Shown: positions 16,052 through 25,122, numbered from the stretch's first letter. The stretch: DNA of 64,000 nucleotides from Spirochaetaceae bacterium (GCA_025358255.1 JANYKC010000030.1:61679-125678), one strand, 5' to 3'. The notes: generated by a model not told the origin, from the sequence alone. Numbers and translations are program-made.

Positions 16052-17974
16052 CTAGGAGCGGATCTCCAAGGCGATGGCGATCTTGAGCGACGAGCCAGGA
16101 GGGATCGCAAGGTCCCATCCGAGGAGGAAGGCCGCTCCCTCGTAAAGCTCCCTGGACTGACCGCCGAGCTGTGTGGCGTGGAAGAGGGGACGGCTCCCGA
16201 GTTCAAAGCTGCGGTCAGCGCGAATCTCCAGATGCTCCTCCGCCTTAGTGTTGGTTATCCGCAGGAAATCGAGGGAATCCTGGGTCGTGGCTTCCGCGTT
16301 TGAAATGACGATTTTTTCATTCCCGTCGCGTAGCCCTTCGAGGGCTACGCCCTCTGGATTGCTTCCGGCGGCGAAATTGAGTTCGGTGAAAAAACGGAAA
16401 GCCAGGGCATCGTTTTCTCGGTTGGTCAGCTCATATATTACCGAAAGGGCAACCTTCCGGAAAGCGTATTTCTTGCGGATGAACACGGATCGCTTGCGCC
16501 CTCCGATCGCGAGACTGGCTTCGCGCGTGAGGACGGCCAAGTGCGCGGGACGGTCGGATTCCTCAAGCGAATAGGGCGATTCGTCCGCGAGCCCTTCGAG
16601 GTCAAAGCTGCCGGATTCGCAGAATCCATCACGGAAGCATCGACGCTGGGGCAGGCACTCGCCTATGTCCTCGTAGTCGGAAAGGACATTCACGTAATTT
16701 GTGAGGGTCTTGAGCGAATCCAGCTCAAACAGGCTTCCGCCTTTCAGGTGCACATAGGCATTGAAATCGCTGCCCTGATAGAGTATTTCCTTTATGCCGT
16801 CAAAATCGATGTCGGCCATGATGACGCCGGGCGAAAAAGTCCCGCGTTGGCGCGTCGTCCGCTCGGCCTGGATGAGGGATGCGAAGGCCGCGGCCCTGAC
16901 GGGAAGGCGGAGGAGCCCGCCGTTCGGACCTGGCCAATAAGCGTCACCACATTGCCCTCTCCATAGTTCCTCCTGGGCGGATTTCTTGCGGGACTTGTCG
17001 CCACGGAGCTGGCTTACGAGGATCCGCACATATTGCATCTTCGCGTAGAGGGAATTGCTCTCCGCATGGCGAAGGAGTAGTCTGCGCGAACTGCCGTGGA
17101 TCTCGGAGGGCTGCTCGCAGCCGCGCCCCGCGGCGACGGGGGGGAGACTGCGCTCCATGAGGACACTCGATGCTCCTGAGGAGAAATACGCCCTGCCCGA
17201 TTGCTTGGCGAACCTGAGGTATTTGTTCGGCGTCGTGGTTTCGCAAAGAAGGCTTTCCTTCTGGAGTTCGGCGAAGGAACGCTCGAAAAGGACATCGGGC
17301 GATTCAAGGCCTGACTTCTCCCAGAGCTCGCGAGCCGCTTCTCCTGGATACATGACGCTGATGAGGGGAAGGTCCTCTCCGCGTTCCCTGATGGCCGCGA
17401 CCGCAAGATCAGGCGGGAGGAGAGCAGGGAAGCTCTCGAGGGCATCGAAAACGGGGAAGATCATGAGGCTTCTGCCCTGGTCTTCGGTCAGGGCAGGCAT
17501 GCCCAATGACGCGCCAGAAAGTCGGAATTGTCGCTCAGGGAGGAAGGAATAGTCAAATCCGCAGGTCTGGATCGTGGAAGCCAAGCCTGGTTCCCATGCG
17601 TAGTCCTGCATCCAGCACCCTCGCGGACGCTTGCCAAAAGCCTTTCGTATGTAGGTGGTCAGCAGTTCGATTTGCCCCAAGCGGTCGGGTCCGGGGACCA
17701 AGGGCAATAGCGGGGCAAAAAAGCCTCCGCCCAAAAGCTCGATCTGTTTTTTCGCGGCCATTTCCTCAAGAAGCATGAGGAATTCGGGATGGCGGGCTTC
17801 AAGCCAGCTCAAAGCCGTGCCCGAATAATGCAGGACGGCAGAAATATCCGGGAAACGGTACAGGGCAGAGAGATATGGCCGCCAGCAAACCTGATAAGTT
17901 TCCTCGAGCGAGGATTCCTCGGCACCTTCGGGGACATGATTATAGGTGCCGATTACGCTATAGCACTTTTGCAT
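16052..17974 (-). CDS. Glycoside hydrolase family 57-like protein with C-terminal DUF1925/DUF1926-type domains
   Basis: 640 residues. The N-terminal (beta/alpha)7-type domain starts CYSVIGTYNHVP where GH57 enzymes have the first conserved region. GGGFFAPLLPLVP and the WMQDYAWEP segment (about 140-149) correspond to further GH57 regions. The last 280 residues resemble the beta-sandwich domains of GH57 4-alpha-glucanotransferases and alpha-amylases. By eye, the nucleophile position (Glu in WLTERVWEP-like enzymes) is Asp here and the second acid motif is not evident, so activity is uncertain. ATG 17974 has GAGGAAG upstream. It precedes murC by 49 bp. Confidence 0.82.
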   Translation of the reverse strand: MQKCYSVIGTYNHVPEGAEESSLEETYQVCWRPYLSALYRFPDISAVLHYSGTALSWLEARHPEFLMLLEEMAAKKQIELLGGGFFAPLLPLVPGPDRLGQIELLTTYIRKAFGKRPRGCWMQDYAWEPGLASTIQTCGFDYSFLPERQFRLSGASLGMPALTEDQGRSLMIFPVFDALESFPALLPPDLAVAAIRERGEDLPLISVMYPGEAARELWEKSGLESPDVLFERSFAELQKESLLCETTTPNKYLRFAKQSGRAYFSSGASSVLMERSLPPVAAGRGCEQPSEIHGSSRRLLLRHAESNSLYAKMQYVRILVSQLRGDKSRKKSAQEELWRGQCGDAYWPGPNGGLLRLPVRAAAFASLIQAERTTRQRGTFSPGVIMADIDFDGIKEILYQGSDFNAYVHLKGGSLFELDSLKTLTNYVNVLSDYEDIGECLPQRRCFRDGFCESGSFDLEGLADESPYSLEESDRPAHLAVLTREASLAIGGRKRSVFIRKKYAFRKVALSVIYELTNRENDALAFRFFTELNFAAGSNPEGVALEGLRDGNEKIVISNAEATTQDSLDFLRITNTKAEEHLEIRADRSFELGSRPLFHATQLGGQSRELYEGAAFLLGWDLAIPPGSSLKIAIALEIRS

Positions 17975-18008
17975 CTGGCGGTGTTCTTCCTCAGGGGAAT
18001 ATGGCGCG

Positions 18009-18037
18009 ATTATAGTATGAGCACCCGCGTTCCGGAA
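18009..18037 (-). promoter_or_regulatory. Predicted promoter of the GH57-like gene
   Basis: Minus strand TTCCGG (18032-18037), 17-bp spacer, perfect TATAAT (18009-18014). The ATG at 17974 is about 28 nt downstream of the expected start, leaving room for the GAGGAAG ribosome site. It overlaps the 3' end region of rnfB. Confidence 0.55.
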
Positions 18038-18043
18038 GTGGCG

Positions 18044-18895
18044 CTAGGTTTTTTTTCCGCTTTCGACCGGACGGCCTGACGCTTTTCCCGGCTCGCCGAG
18101 GCGGACGATGGCACCGGTCGGGCAGCGCTCGGCAATCGCCGGCATGGTCCCTTCGTTTTGCCCTCGGGTTTTCTCATTTTCCGAAACCCTTGCGAGATTG
18201 TCCGAAATCGAGAACTCCCAAGAGGTGGAAAGCCTCACGCATTCGCCACATGCGGTGCATGAGACGTCGCAGAACTCCCGCTTGTCCTGGGATTTCTTCC
18301 TGGAATTGCAGGCGACCTGCCAGCGGCTTCCATCCGGGACAAGGCGGATGACTTTTTTTGGACAGGCAACAACGCAGATTCCACACCCTGAGCAGAGTCT
18401 CTGGTTCACGCGGGCAAGGCCACCATGCATGGTGATCGCCCCAAGGGGGCAAACCTGTTCGCAGGAGCCGAAACCGAGGCAGGCATCGACGCATTCTCGC
18501 GGCCCCTCGAAAAGGGCAGTCGCTGCCGAGCAATCCATCCGCCCGTCATAGCGATATCGCTCCTTGATCTTCCCCTTGGCGCCTCCGCATTGGACGAAGG
18601 CGATTTTTTTCTCCTTTCTCAGGTCCGAAAGGCTCGCACGCAGGCGCTCTTCGACCGAAGCTCCGCCCGGCCCACAGAGCCCCGGGTCTCCGCCGGATTC
18701 AAGAAGAAACCGGGCGTAATTCCTGCAGCCATCGCAGCCACAGAGCCCGCAGTCATGCCCAGGCAGGAGGTCCTTGATCGATTCGAGCGCATCGTTTCTT
18801 TTACGGCGCCTTTCCCAGGCGGAGCTTAGGAAGGTTGTCCCGAAGGTACTGAGGAAGATCATCGCCATCGCCGCGGGGATGCCAAACCAGTCCAT
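18044..18895 (-). CDS. rnfB: Rnf complex subunit RnfB (iron-sulfur)
   Basis: 283 residues. One N-terminal membrane helix (IPAAMAMIFLSTFGTTFL) then the Fe-S motif CGLCGCDGCRNYA near residues 50-62, the CLGFGSCEQVCP cluster, CSGCGICVVACP, and a further CTACGECV group with CP in the tail. It passes electrons from ferredoxin/RnfC toward the membrane subunits. Last gene of rnfCDGEAB, 2 bp after rnfA. The order C-D-G-E-A-B is the one seen in acetogens and many anaerobes. Confidence 0.93.
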   Translation of the reverse strand: MDWFGIPAAMAMIFLSTFGTTFLSSAWERRRKRNDALESIKDLLPGHDCGLCGCDGCRNYARFLLESGGDPGLCGPGGASVEERLRASLSDLRKEKKIAFVQCGGAKGKIKERYRYDGRMDCSAATALFEGPRECVDACLGFGSCEQVCPLGAITMHGGLARVNQRLCSGCGICVVACPKKVIRLVPDGSRWQVACNSRKKSQDKREFCDVSCTACGECVRLSTSWEFSISDNLARVSENEKTRGQNEGTMPAIAERCPTGAIVRLGEPGKASGRPVESGKKT

Positions 18896-18897
18896 TG

Positions 18898-19482
18898 CTA
18901 CCTCGCCACACTGCGAAGGAGCGCGTAATCGACTCCCATGAAAGCCATTGCCATAAGCCCCGCGCTCAGGAGGAGAGCCGGGGCTCCCCTGAAGGACGCA
19001 GGCAAATCGGATAGCTCCAGCCTTTCCCTGATGCTGTCAAGGACGATGAGGGCAAGCCAATACCCGAGACAGGCTGCGATGCTCGCGGCCAAGGCCTCAA
19101 GGAGGCTGAAATTGCTTCGGGTGGCGATCAATGCGACTCCAAAGACAAGGCAGCTTGTCACCGCTTCATCCATCGCCGCCCCCATCCTGACGAGGCTCAC
19201 GGCAGGGGACGATGCGATGAAGCGCGAGAGGTATTTTAGCAGTGGCGCGATGAGGACGGCGTAGAGGATGATATCGAGCGACTCCAGTCCGAGGGGAGCC
19301 AAGGCGAAGCTGCGCACTATCCAGAAAAGGATCGAGGCCAGGGCATTCACGAAGGCAAGCGCGGCCAGGTGAACCCAGGGACCGCGACGCTCGCGCCGGA
19401 AAGCAGGGCAAACGCCCAAGCCGTAGACCAGAAGGGCATTCGCGGAGAAGACCGAGGTCAGGACTATGAATAGATAGCTCAT
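18898..19482 (-). CDS. rnfA: Rnf complex subunit RnfA
   Basis: 194 residues with six membrane helices; RnfA and RnfE are inverted-topology homologues that hold a Fe-S cluster between them. LVYGLGVCP near residue 23 carries the conserved Cys; the matching LVFGVALIA region lacks a second Cys, which is unusual and deserves alignment. The start is ATG 19482, overlapping the rnfE stop in ATGA; an upstream ATG at 19539 would lie inside rnfE. Confidence 0.88.
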   Translation of the reverse strand: MSYLFIVLTSVFSANALLVYGLGVCPAFRRERRGPWVHLAALAFVNALASILFWIVRSFALAPLGLESLDIILYAVLIAPLLKYLSRFIASSPAVSLVRMGAAMDEAVTSCLVFGVALIATRSNFSLLEALAASIAACLGYWLALIVLDSIRERLELSDLPASFRGAPALLLSAGLMAMAFMGVDYALLRSVAR

Positions 19483-20090
19483 GAAATCCTTCTTCCGAGA
19501 AGGCGACGCTGCACGAATCGATACAGCGCAGCAAGGCAACCTATAAGGATGAAGCCTCCCGCAGGGGCTGTCAGGAGCCTGAGGGGCGGCAGGGAAAACA
19601 AGGTGAGAATGTGCGCCTCCGTCCCCGGCATTGGAAGCGTTATCCTTCCCGCGCCGGCGATCTCACGGAAAGCGGAGACCAGGATGAGGAGGGAAAAAAA
19701 CATGAAGCTCTTTAGGATCACTCCACGGGTAGTGGCTTCCTCGGTCCGGATTCCGCGCCTGAGCGTGGCCAATACAATGCAATTTACCAGGGTGAGGGGA
19801 ATGAAAATGCCCGCCAACGAGGAGAGCAAGGGCGAATAGGCCTCGGCGAGCACAGCATAGAGGGCCGTGAAGGCGGCCGCGAGCCCGAAGGCCAGGGGTG
19901 CGCGCAGGCGTTCCGGAAACAGGCTGCGGAGGGCCGGCATGAGGAGACTCATGACCAAGGTACAGAAGAGGATGCCCAATGCGACAATGACCCCGGACGC
20001 GAAATTGCCGCTCACCACGATGACCGGGCAAAGTCCGACAAGGCTTCCCAGCATGAGATCGGGCAGGAAAGGACTGCTTTTCTTTTCCAC
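19479..20090 (-). CDS. rnfE: Rnf complex subunit RnfE
   Basis: 203 residues, six membrane helices. LGSLVGLCPVIVVSG (residues 14-28) holds the conserved Cys region, and LTLVNCIVLA (about 98-107) the second Cys, as in RnfE/NqrD. Membrane electron-transfer and ion-translocation subunit. It is 3 bp downstream of rnfG and overlaps rnfA. Confidence 0.92.
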   Translation of the reverse strand: MEKKSSPFLPDLMLGSLVGLCPVIVVSGNFASGVIVALGILFCTLVMSLLMPALRSLFPERLRAPLAFGLAAAFTALYAVLAEAYSPLLSSLAGIFIPLTLVNCIVLATLRRGIRTEEATTRGVILKSFMFFSLLILVSAFREIAGAGRITLPMPGTEAHILTLFSLPPLRLLTAPAGGFILIGCLAALYRFVQRRLLGRRIS

Positions 20091-20093
20091 GTT

Positions 20094-20645
20094 TCAATCC
20101 TCGCCTTTGTCGCGGATGGAAGCTGCCTGCCGGACAGACCGGGATAGCCGTTCGAGGACGTTGGAGGTCAGGCGAAAGCTTTCCGTGGCTCCTGATACCG
20201 TGTCCGCCTTCCGTAGGTCGTCCTTGCTCATGGGGAAGGCAAAGTCGCCTCCCTTGCCGAGGAACTCGGAGAACCATCCTTCGCGGGAAAAGGCGAGGTC
20301 TCCAGGTATTGCCCCAATGACACCCGCGCTATCGAGGCTGCCGTCCTTCGCGAAGAGGAAGGCTATCCTCGCCTGTCCTAAGCGGTCCCCCAAGGCCACC
20401 ACGCTCCCGTAAAGAAGCCTTCCCCGTCGCGTGATGGGATAGAGGCGCCGGAAATTCGAGTCGGAATGAAGCAGCGGATTCCCGATCGAGGACGATCCGG
20501 CGAACTTGACCAATGCCGAAGAGTCCCTCCTGTCAGCGACATTGTCGAGGAGGAAGGACGCGGATGCCACGAGGAGGGCCATCACCGACAGGAAGGCAGC
20601 GGCGGCGATGTTTTCGAAGAGGATATCCTTGCGTCGCTTATTCAT
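20094..20645 (-). CDS. rnfG: Rnf complex subunit RnfG (covalent FMN)
   Basis: 183 residues. N-terminal membrane anchor (IAAAAFLSVMALLVASASF) with the rest periplasmic. The flavinylation motif DTVSGATESF near residue 150 carries the threonine to which FMN is attached by ApbE-type transferases. No apbE gene is visible in the window. Overlaps rnfD by 8 bp; rnfE follows after 3 bp. Confidence 0.92.
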   Translation of the reverse strand: MNKRRKDILFENIAAAAFLSVMALLVASASFLLDNVADRRDSSALVKFAGSSSIGNPLLHSDSNFRRLYPITRRGRLLYGSVVALGDRLGQARIAFLFAKDGSLDSAGVIGAIPGDLAFSREGWFSEFLGKGGDFAFPMSKDDLRKADTVSGATESFRLTSNVLERLSRSVRQAASIRDKGED

Positions 20646-21738
20646 GAAGGGTCTCCGTCCTGTTAATCCGCCCGGCTAGTTCCAGTTTTCCGATCGCGGG
20701 AACGAAGCAGTTCATGATCACAACCGCGAAGGCTACACCTTCCGCGCCCGAGCCGAAACGGCGGATTATGAAGGTCAGTCCGCCGATGGCGAGACCATAG
20801 AGGATCCGTCCGCCCGGTGTGGAAGGCGAAGTCACGGGATCTGTCGCCATGAAGAAAGAGACCAGGATAAATGATCCGGAAAGGACCTCGAAAAGGATGT
20901 CACCGGAAAAATAGCCGTTTCCGAACGGGATGCCGCCAAATATCCAGACCAGGACCGCGAAGCTCGCAAAGATCGAGGCGGGGATCTCCCAGCGGATGAT
21001 CCTCCTGGCTATCAGCACGATGGATGCCGCAAGGAGGAGCAATCCCGAGAGCTCACCGATCGCCCCGGCCTTGTTTCCGATGAGGATGTCCATATAGCCC
21101 GAAGGCAGGCTCACGCCTAGGTGCCCGAGCAGGTCATTGTTCAAGAAAGCCGTGATGCTTCGGTCAAGACCGCTGAAACTGAAGCCGGAGGCGCCAAGCA
21201 GGCTGAGCGCATCCCCACCACCGGCTTCGGTCGCGAATTTCGAATGGACGAACCCCAAGGGAGAAGCGCCGCTGACGCCGACCACGCCGGTTAGATGGCT
21301 TGGCCATTTCCAGGTGCCCATTTCCGCGGGCCAATTGAGAAGGGCGAAAACCACCCCTGCCAGCGCAGGATTCATCCAGTTCGCGCCCAAGCCGCCGAAA
21401 GCTCCCTTGATGAGGCAGATTGCGAAAAGGGCGGACAGGATCGGCACCTGGAGAGGTACGCCCGGCGGCATTGAAAGGCCGACAAGAAGTCCGGTGAGGA
21501 AGGCAGTCCCATCGCCAAGGGTAAAGGCCTTCCTGGCGAGGCCTATCAAGAGCTCGCCAAGGATCGCGGCCGAGATCGCAGCGACCACAGGGAGGACGGC
21601 CGCCAGCTTGAAACAATAGAGTCCCCACAGAAAAGCGGGAACGAGGAGGAGGGAGGATCCCCAGGCCAAGGATGCCGTGGACTGTTTGGCATGGATATGG
21701 GGAGCGGCCCCAACAAGGGTCTTGGTGACTCGGCTCAT
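20638..21738 (-). CDS. rnfD: Rnf complex subunit RnfD
   Basis: 366 residues with about nine membrane helices. GLSMPPGVP and GLGANWMNPALAG are typical of NqrB/RnfD. The flavin-attachment region reads GVSGASPLG, so residue 159 is Ser (TCT, 21262-21264) where the family consensus SGATPL has Thr. Membrane core subunit of the Na+ or H+ pumping Rnf complex. Starts in an ATGA overlap with rnfC. Confidence 0.92.
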   Translation of the reverse strand: MSRVTKTLVGAAPHIHAKQSTASLAWGSSLLLVPAFLWGLYCFKLAAVLPVVAAISAAILGELLIGLARKAFTLGDGTAFLTGLLVGLSMPPGVPLQVPILSALFAICLIKGAFGGLGANWMNPALAGVVFALLNWPAEMGTWKWPSHLTGVVGVSGASPLGFVHSKFATEAGGGDALSLLGASGFSFSGLDRSITAFLNNDLLGHLGVSLPSGYMDILIGNKAGAIGELSGLLLLAASIVLIARRIIRWEIPASIFASFAVLVWIFGGIPFGNGYFSGDILFEVLSGSFILVSFFMATDPVTSPSTPGGRILYGLAIGGLTFIIRRFGSGAEGVAFAVVIMNCFVPAIGKLELAGRINRTETLHE

Positions 21739-23042
21739 CGGCGCAGTTCCCTTGCCGCCTGCCCTGTAGCGAAGGCCTCGACAAGTGCGAGGCGGGAAGG
21801 ACAGCTATAGCCGCAGGCACCGCAAAGGGTGCATGAGGATAATCCTATCGCGTGGGCATCCTCCGTCCTGTTCTTGTCGAGCCTGCGGTAGATTTCCACC
21901 GGGAGCAACCTTTCCGGACATACATCGGCGCAGCGCCCGCAACGGATGCAGGCCACTTTGCTGCTTCGGTTGGTCTCTTCTGAAGTGAGGGCGAGGACCG
22001 CCCCGGTCTGCTTGGTAAGTGGCGCATCCAGGTCATGGACGGGTTGGCCGCGCAAGGGACCACCGAGGAGGATCTTTTCCGGCTGTCCAAGGAATCCTCC
22101 GCACTCCTCGACGAGATCCCCAATAGGGGTCCCGATCCGTGCCTTGAGGACAGCGGGATGCTTTATCGAACCGCCGGCGATGGTCACGAACCTTTCGATG
22201 ACTGGCTTGGCAAGGACTATGGCCTCGTAAATCGCCAGGGCAGTGGATGGCCTGATGATGAAGAGCTCGCCGATGCCCTGCTTTTTCCTCCCTCCATTTA
22301 TCGCGGCCAATAGCTGGTTGGGGAGATCCTGGGGGTATTTCTGCCGCGCGCGGATGAGTTCGACCGGCGCTTCGATGCCGGAAAGGACCCTGAGCCGCTC
22401 TTCGCCAAGTTCCTTTTCCTGATGCGGTTCGAGGGCAACTATGGTGCGCGCAGGCTCAAGCAGGCGATTGAGTATGGCCAGTCCTTCGAGCACGGCCTTT
22501 AGGCATTCATGGAGGACCGCATTCTCGGTTCGGAGGTAGGGTTCGCTCTCGATGCAGTTGAGGAGGAGGATGGGCGGGGATTTCCTGGAGGCCAGCATGT
22601 CCACGATTGGCCGGCCAGGTTCGTCCATCTCGACGACGCCGCGTTCGCGAAGGGTCTGGATCATGTCTGTGCGTGACATGCTCGTCCAGATATAGCGCTC
22701 TTCGCGTTTCCCAAGACGATCGAAATTGCCCTGGAGGAGGATTTCCACCGCGGAACATGGCCCGCCTGCCGAGACCCGCACAGGCCTGATGTCCTTGACT
22801 ATCCCGGGAACGGGGGCATGGATGGCCGCCGCTCCGCCCTCGTCAGCCTTGCCGATGAGGGCCCCTTCCCGGACCAGGTCGCCCACACGGACGACGCAAC
22901 GTGAAGCGCGGCCTTGGTGCTGCTTGAGAAGGACGAGGGCTTGGGTGGGGAGGAATGCATTGGCTATCGGCACGAATACCGGCCAGGAACGCTTGTCTTC
23001 AAGAACCAGTCCCCCGTATCGAAACGTCAATAAATGACTCAT
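21735..23042 (-). CDS. rnfC: Rnf complex subunit RnfC (NADH/ferredoxin oxidoreductase)
   Basis: 435 residues. N-terminal barrel-sandwich domain (HAPVPGIVKDI), a flavin/NADH-binding part (LLNCIESEPYL near residue 160), a SLBB-like domain and two C-terminal 4Fe-4S motifs, CIRCGRCADVCP and CTLCGACGYSCP (about 368-415). It links NAD(H) to the complex. Its start overlaps the stop of the upstream unknown membrane protein gene (ATGA), placing that gene in the same operon. Confidence 0.94.
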   Translation of the reverse strand: MSHLLTFRYGGLVLEDKRSWPVFVPIANAFLPTQALVLLKQHQGRASRCVVRVGDLVREGALIGKADEGGAAAIHAPVPGIVKDIRPVRVSAGGPCSAVEILLQGNFDRLGKREERYIWTSMSRTDMIQTLRERGVVEMDEPGRPIVDMLASRKSPPILLLNCIESEPYLRTENAVLHECLKAVLEGLAILNRLLEPARTIVALEPHQEKELGEERLRVLSGIEAPVELIRARQKYPQDLPNQLLAAINGGRKKQGIGELFIIRPSTALAIYEAIVLAKPVIERFVTIAGGSIKHPAVLKARIGTPIGDLVEECGGFLGQPEKILLGGPLRGQPVHDLDAPLTKQTGAVLALTSEETNRSSKVACIRCGRCADVCPERLLPVEIYRRLDKNRTEDAHAIGLSSCTLCGACGYSCPSRLALVEAFATGQAARELRR

Positions 23043-24574
23043 GGTGTTTGCATGCGCTCCCGGCGACGATGGATTCCGCGATGTAACTGCAGAAAGACTC
23101 CCAAGAGGGGTGGAGCCAGAAGGATTATATACAGAAGCGCCTGTAGTGGCGCAAGCGGTCGGTTGTACGCGGCATCGAAGGAAAGGAGTCTAGCACGCGA
23201 AAAGGCTCTTGAGGAAAGAAGGAGCCCTTCGATTCCGCCTGGAGGCAGGCTGCGCCACGCATTCGTCGACCAGGCCTTGTCAAAGACTTTCACTATTTTC
23301 CCCGATTGCCCCGGCATGGGGACGGCGATCGAGGCGAAGGGTTCGAGTGGTCCCGCATTGAGGGCTGAATAGAAGACGGCTTCTTCCTTCCATCGATGGA
23401 GAAGCCAATCAGCAAGATCTACCAGTTCGTCGTCTTTCCGGGATCGGGAAAAGGACAGCGCCTCGGCAGGCTCAGGTCGCGTTGCCCCTCCGACGATTTG
23501 GGGCATGGGAACGATTATCGATGCGGAGGCCGGGTTGTTTTTTACGGCAGGCTGGAGACCGGGCCAGTACCCGAAAAGCGCAAGGAAAAGACCTGCGATC
23601 GTGAGGATCGAACAAGAGAAATGGAGCCTTGATCGGCTGATGGCCAAGGTCCCGATGGATAGGCGAGGACGCAGTATGCGACGGGGGACAAAACCCCCAT
23701 GTTCGAGTCTCGCTTTCTCCAGAAGCAGGAAGGCAGCGCAGAAAGCGAAAAGGCTCGAAAGCAACGCGATGAGACAGGAAAGGGCCACGCGGATATCGAA
23801 TAGGATGAAGATGAGGGGGGGTAGAAGGATGGCCAGGCCGGAAAGGGCCGGTTGCATGAGCTGGCTGGCTGAGGGGCGCAGCCTGCCCGAGAGGCGGTAT
23901 TCGGCCAAGGATAGCTCCAAGCCGGGTGCCATGAAAGCCAGTGCCGAAAGCGACAGCACCGCGGCGACGGCTGGATTGTTGCCATGGGCTCCCAGTCCAA
24001 GGAAGGGAAGACCCATTGCGATATCGAAAAGTCTGGCCCTGCGATGTGGAGCCAGTGCGCACATGAGAACAATCGCTGCGACGGTGACCGCAAAAGGAAG
24101 CCATGCGGGCCGACGATCGGCACTCGATTCAGGGAGGCGGCAACTCCCCTCCAAAGTCGCGAAAACCTCGTCCGTCCTCGACGCGGTAAGTTCGCGGATG
24201 CCAGTGCCGACATAGAAAATCCTGAAATCCTTTCCATCTACCTTTGCCCGGAACCAGGCCCTGAGCCCTGACAGGTAGCTGTCCCGACGCGAATCGCCTT
24301 CGACGAGGCGGTTTTCGCTTCCGGCAAGAGTGATCGTTTCAAGGCCATGGAAGTTGGAGATCTGAATCGGCTGGTTGGATTCGGATAGAACCTGGCTGAA
24401 CCCGCCGAGCTTAAGCCTGGAAAGCACATCCTTTTCGGGCACGCGAAGGTCAACCAATAGGATGCTGTACCCCGGCCATATCCTCGCCTTGTCCGTTGGG
24501 GCCACGAAAAAAACAAGAATGCTACCCGTGAGGGCGGCAATGGCAAGCAGTCCGGGATGGATACGATGACGCAC
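23039..24574 (-). CDS. Uncharacterised polytopic membrane protein coupled to rnfC
   Basis: 511 residues. N-terminal membrane helix (LLAIAALTGSILVFFVAP), a soluble domain of about 115 residues (IRELTASRTDEVFATLEG and similar, probably periplasmic), a cluster of five to seven helices between about 150 and 345, a second soluble region (PMPQIVGG to LPPGGIEG), and a final helix (LYIILLAPPLLGVFL). No known family motif was recognised. Its stop overlaps the rnfC start by ATGA and it follows the PAP2-like gene at 9 bp, so it is tied to Rnf expression. It could be an assembly factor or accessory subunit; this is inference from position. Confidence 0.72.
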   Translation of the reverse strand: MRHRIHPGLLAIAALTGSILVFFVAPTDKARIWPGYSILLVDLRVPEKDVLSRLKLGGFSQVLSESNQPIQISNFHGLETITLAGSENRLVEGDSRRDSYLSGLRAWFRAKVDGKDFRIFYVGTGIRELTASRTDEVFATLEGSCRLPESSADRRPAWLPFAVTVAAIVLMCALAPHRRARLFDIAMGLPFLGLGAHGNNPAVAAVLSLSALAFMAPGLELSLAEYRLSGRLRPSASQLMQPALSGLAILLPPLIFILFDIRVALSCLIALLSSLFAFCAAFLLLEKARLEHGGFVPRRILRPRLSIGTLAISRSRLHFSCSILTIAGLFLALFGYWPGLQPAVKNNPASASIIVPMPQIVGGATRPEPAEALSFSRSRKDDELVDLADWLLHRWKEEAVFYSALNAGPLEPFASIAVPMPGQSGKIVKVFDKAWSTNAWRSLPPGGIEGLLLSSRAFSRARLLSFDAAYNRPLAPLQALLYIILLAPPLLGVFLQLHRGIHRRRERMQTP

Positions 24575-24583
24575 GCAAAGCGC

Positions 24584-25063
24584 CTAGAGTGTGCAAAAGG
24601 CGAGTGCGATGAAGAAACCGAGCAGTCCGCCGACCAAGACTTGGGCCGGACTGTGTCCCTGGACTTCCTTGACCGGATGGAAGGCTATGCCGAATCGATT
24701 CGTCAATTCCTTGCCCATCAAGTTGAGCGTGCGGGCCTGCACGCCAGAAGAGCGCCGGACCCCCATGGAATCGCGGATGACGATGAGGGCGAAAAAAAAC
24801 GCAAGGATGAAAATGGGCGAATTGGAGCCGTTGACGATCCCGATCGAGGTGACGAGGGCCACCACCAAGGCGCTATGGCTTGAAGGCATGCCCCCGGTTT
24901 TCCAGAAGAGGGTGATAAGCACGTCCTTGAACGATCGAGAGCGATACCTGAAGACATTTATCAATGCCTTGACGAATTGGGCAAGGAGAAGGCTGAAAAT
25001 CGCGGATAGGAATATTGGGTTGAGGAAAAGCCCCCCTACTCCGGGTCGATCTGCGAGTATCAT
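24584..25063 (-). CDS. Divergent PAP2 family membrane protein (DUF212/YuiD-like)
   Basis: About 159 residues from ATG 25063 with four to five membrane helices. The family signature GGMPSSHSALVVAL is followed by RDSMGVRRSSG and GHSPAQVLVGGLLGF, the divergent acid phosphatase/haloperoxidase-like histidine motifs. Such proteins are thought to act on lipid phosphates, but the activity is not well established. An alternative ATG at 25099 would add 12 residues. It is divergent from the pseudouridine synthase gene and probably heads the rnf operon. Confidence 0.82.
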   Translation of the reverse strand: MILADRPGVGGLFLNPIFLSAIFSLLLAQFVKALINVFRYRSRSFKDVLITLFWKTGGMPSSHSALVVALVTSIGIVNGSNSPIFILAFFFALIVIRDSMGVRRSSGVQARTLNLMGKELTNRFGIAFHPVKEVQGHSPAQVLVGGLLGFFIALAFCTL

Positions 25064-25090
25064 CGAAAAAGAGTCTCCCGAATATCCCGT

Positions 25091-25122
25091 CCTTGTCAAG
25101 GCTAGGCCTGCCGGCGTACAAA
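25091..25122. promoter_or_regulatory. Overlapping divergent promoter region with a palindromic -35 element
   Basis: CCTTGTCAAGG (25091-25101) is a near-perfect palindrome that offers TTGTCA for the plus strand and TTGACA for the minus strand. On the plus strand TTGTCA (25093-25098), 18 bp, TACAAA (25117-25122), then 7 nt to the rluA-like ATG. On the minus side no convincing -10 is seen between the TTGACA and ATG 25063. Confidence 0.45.
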
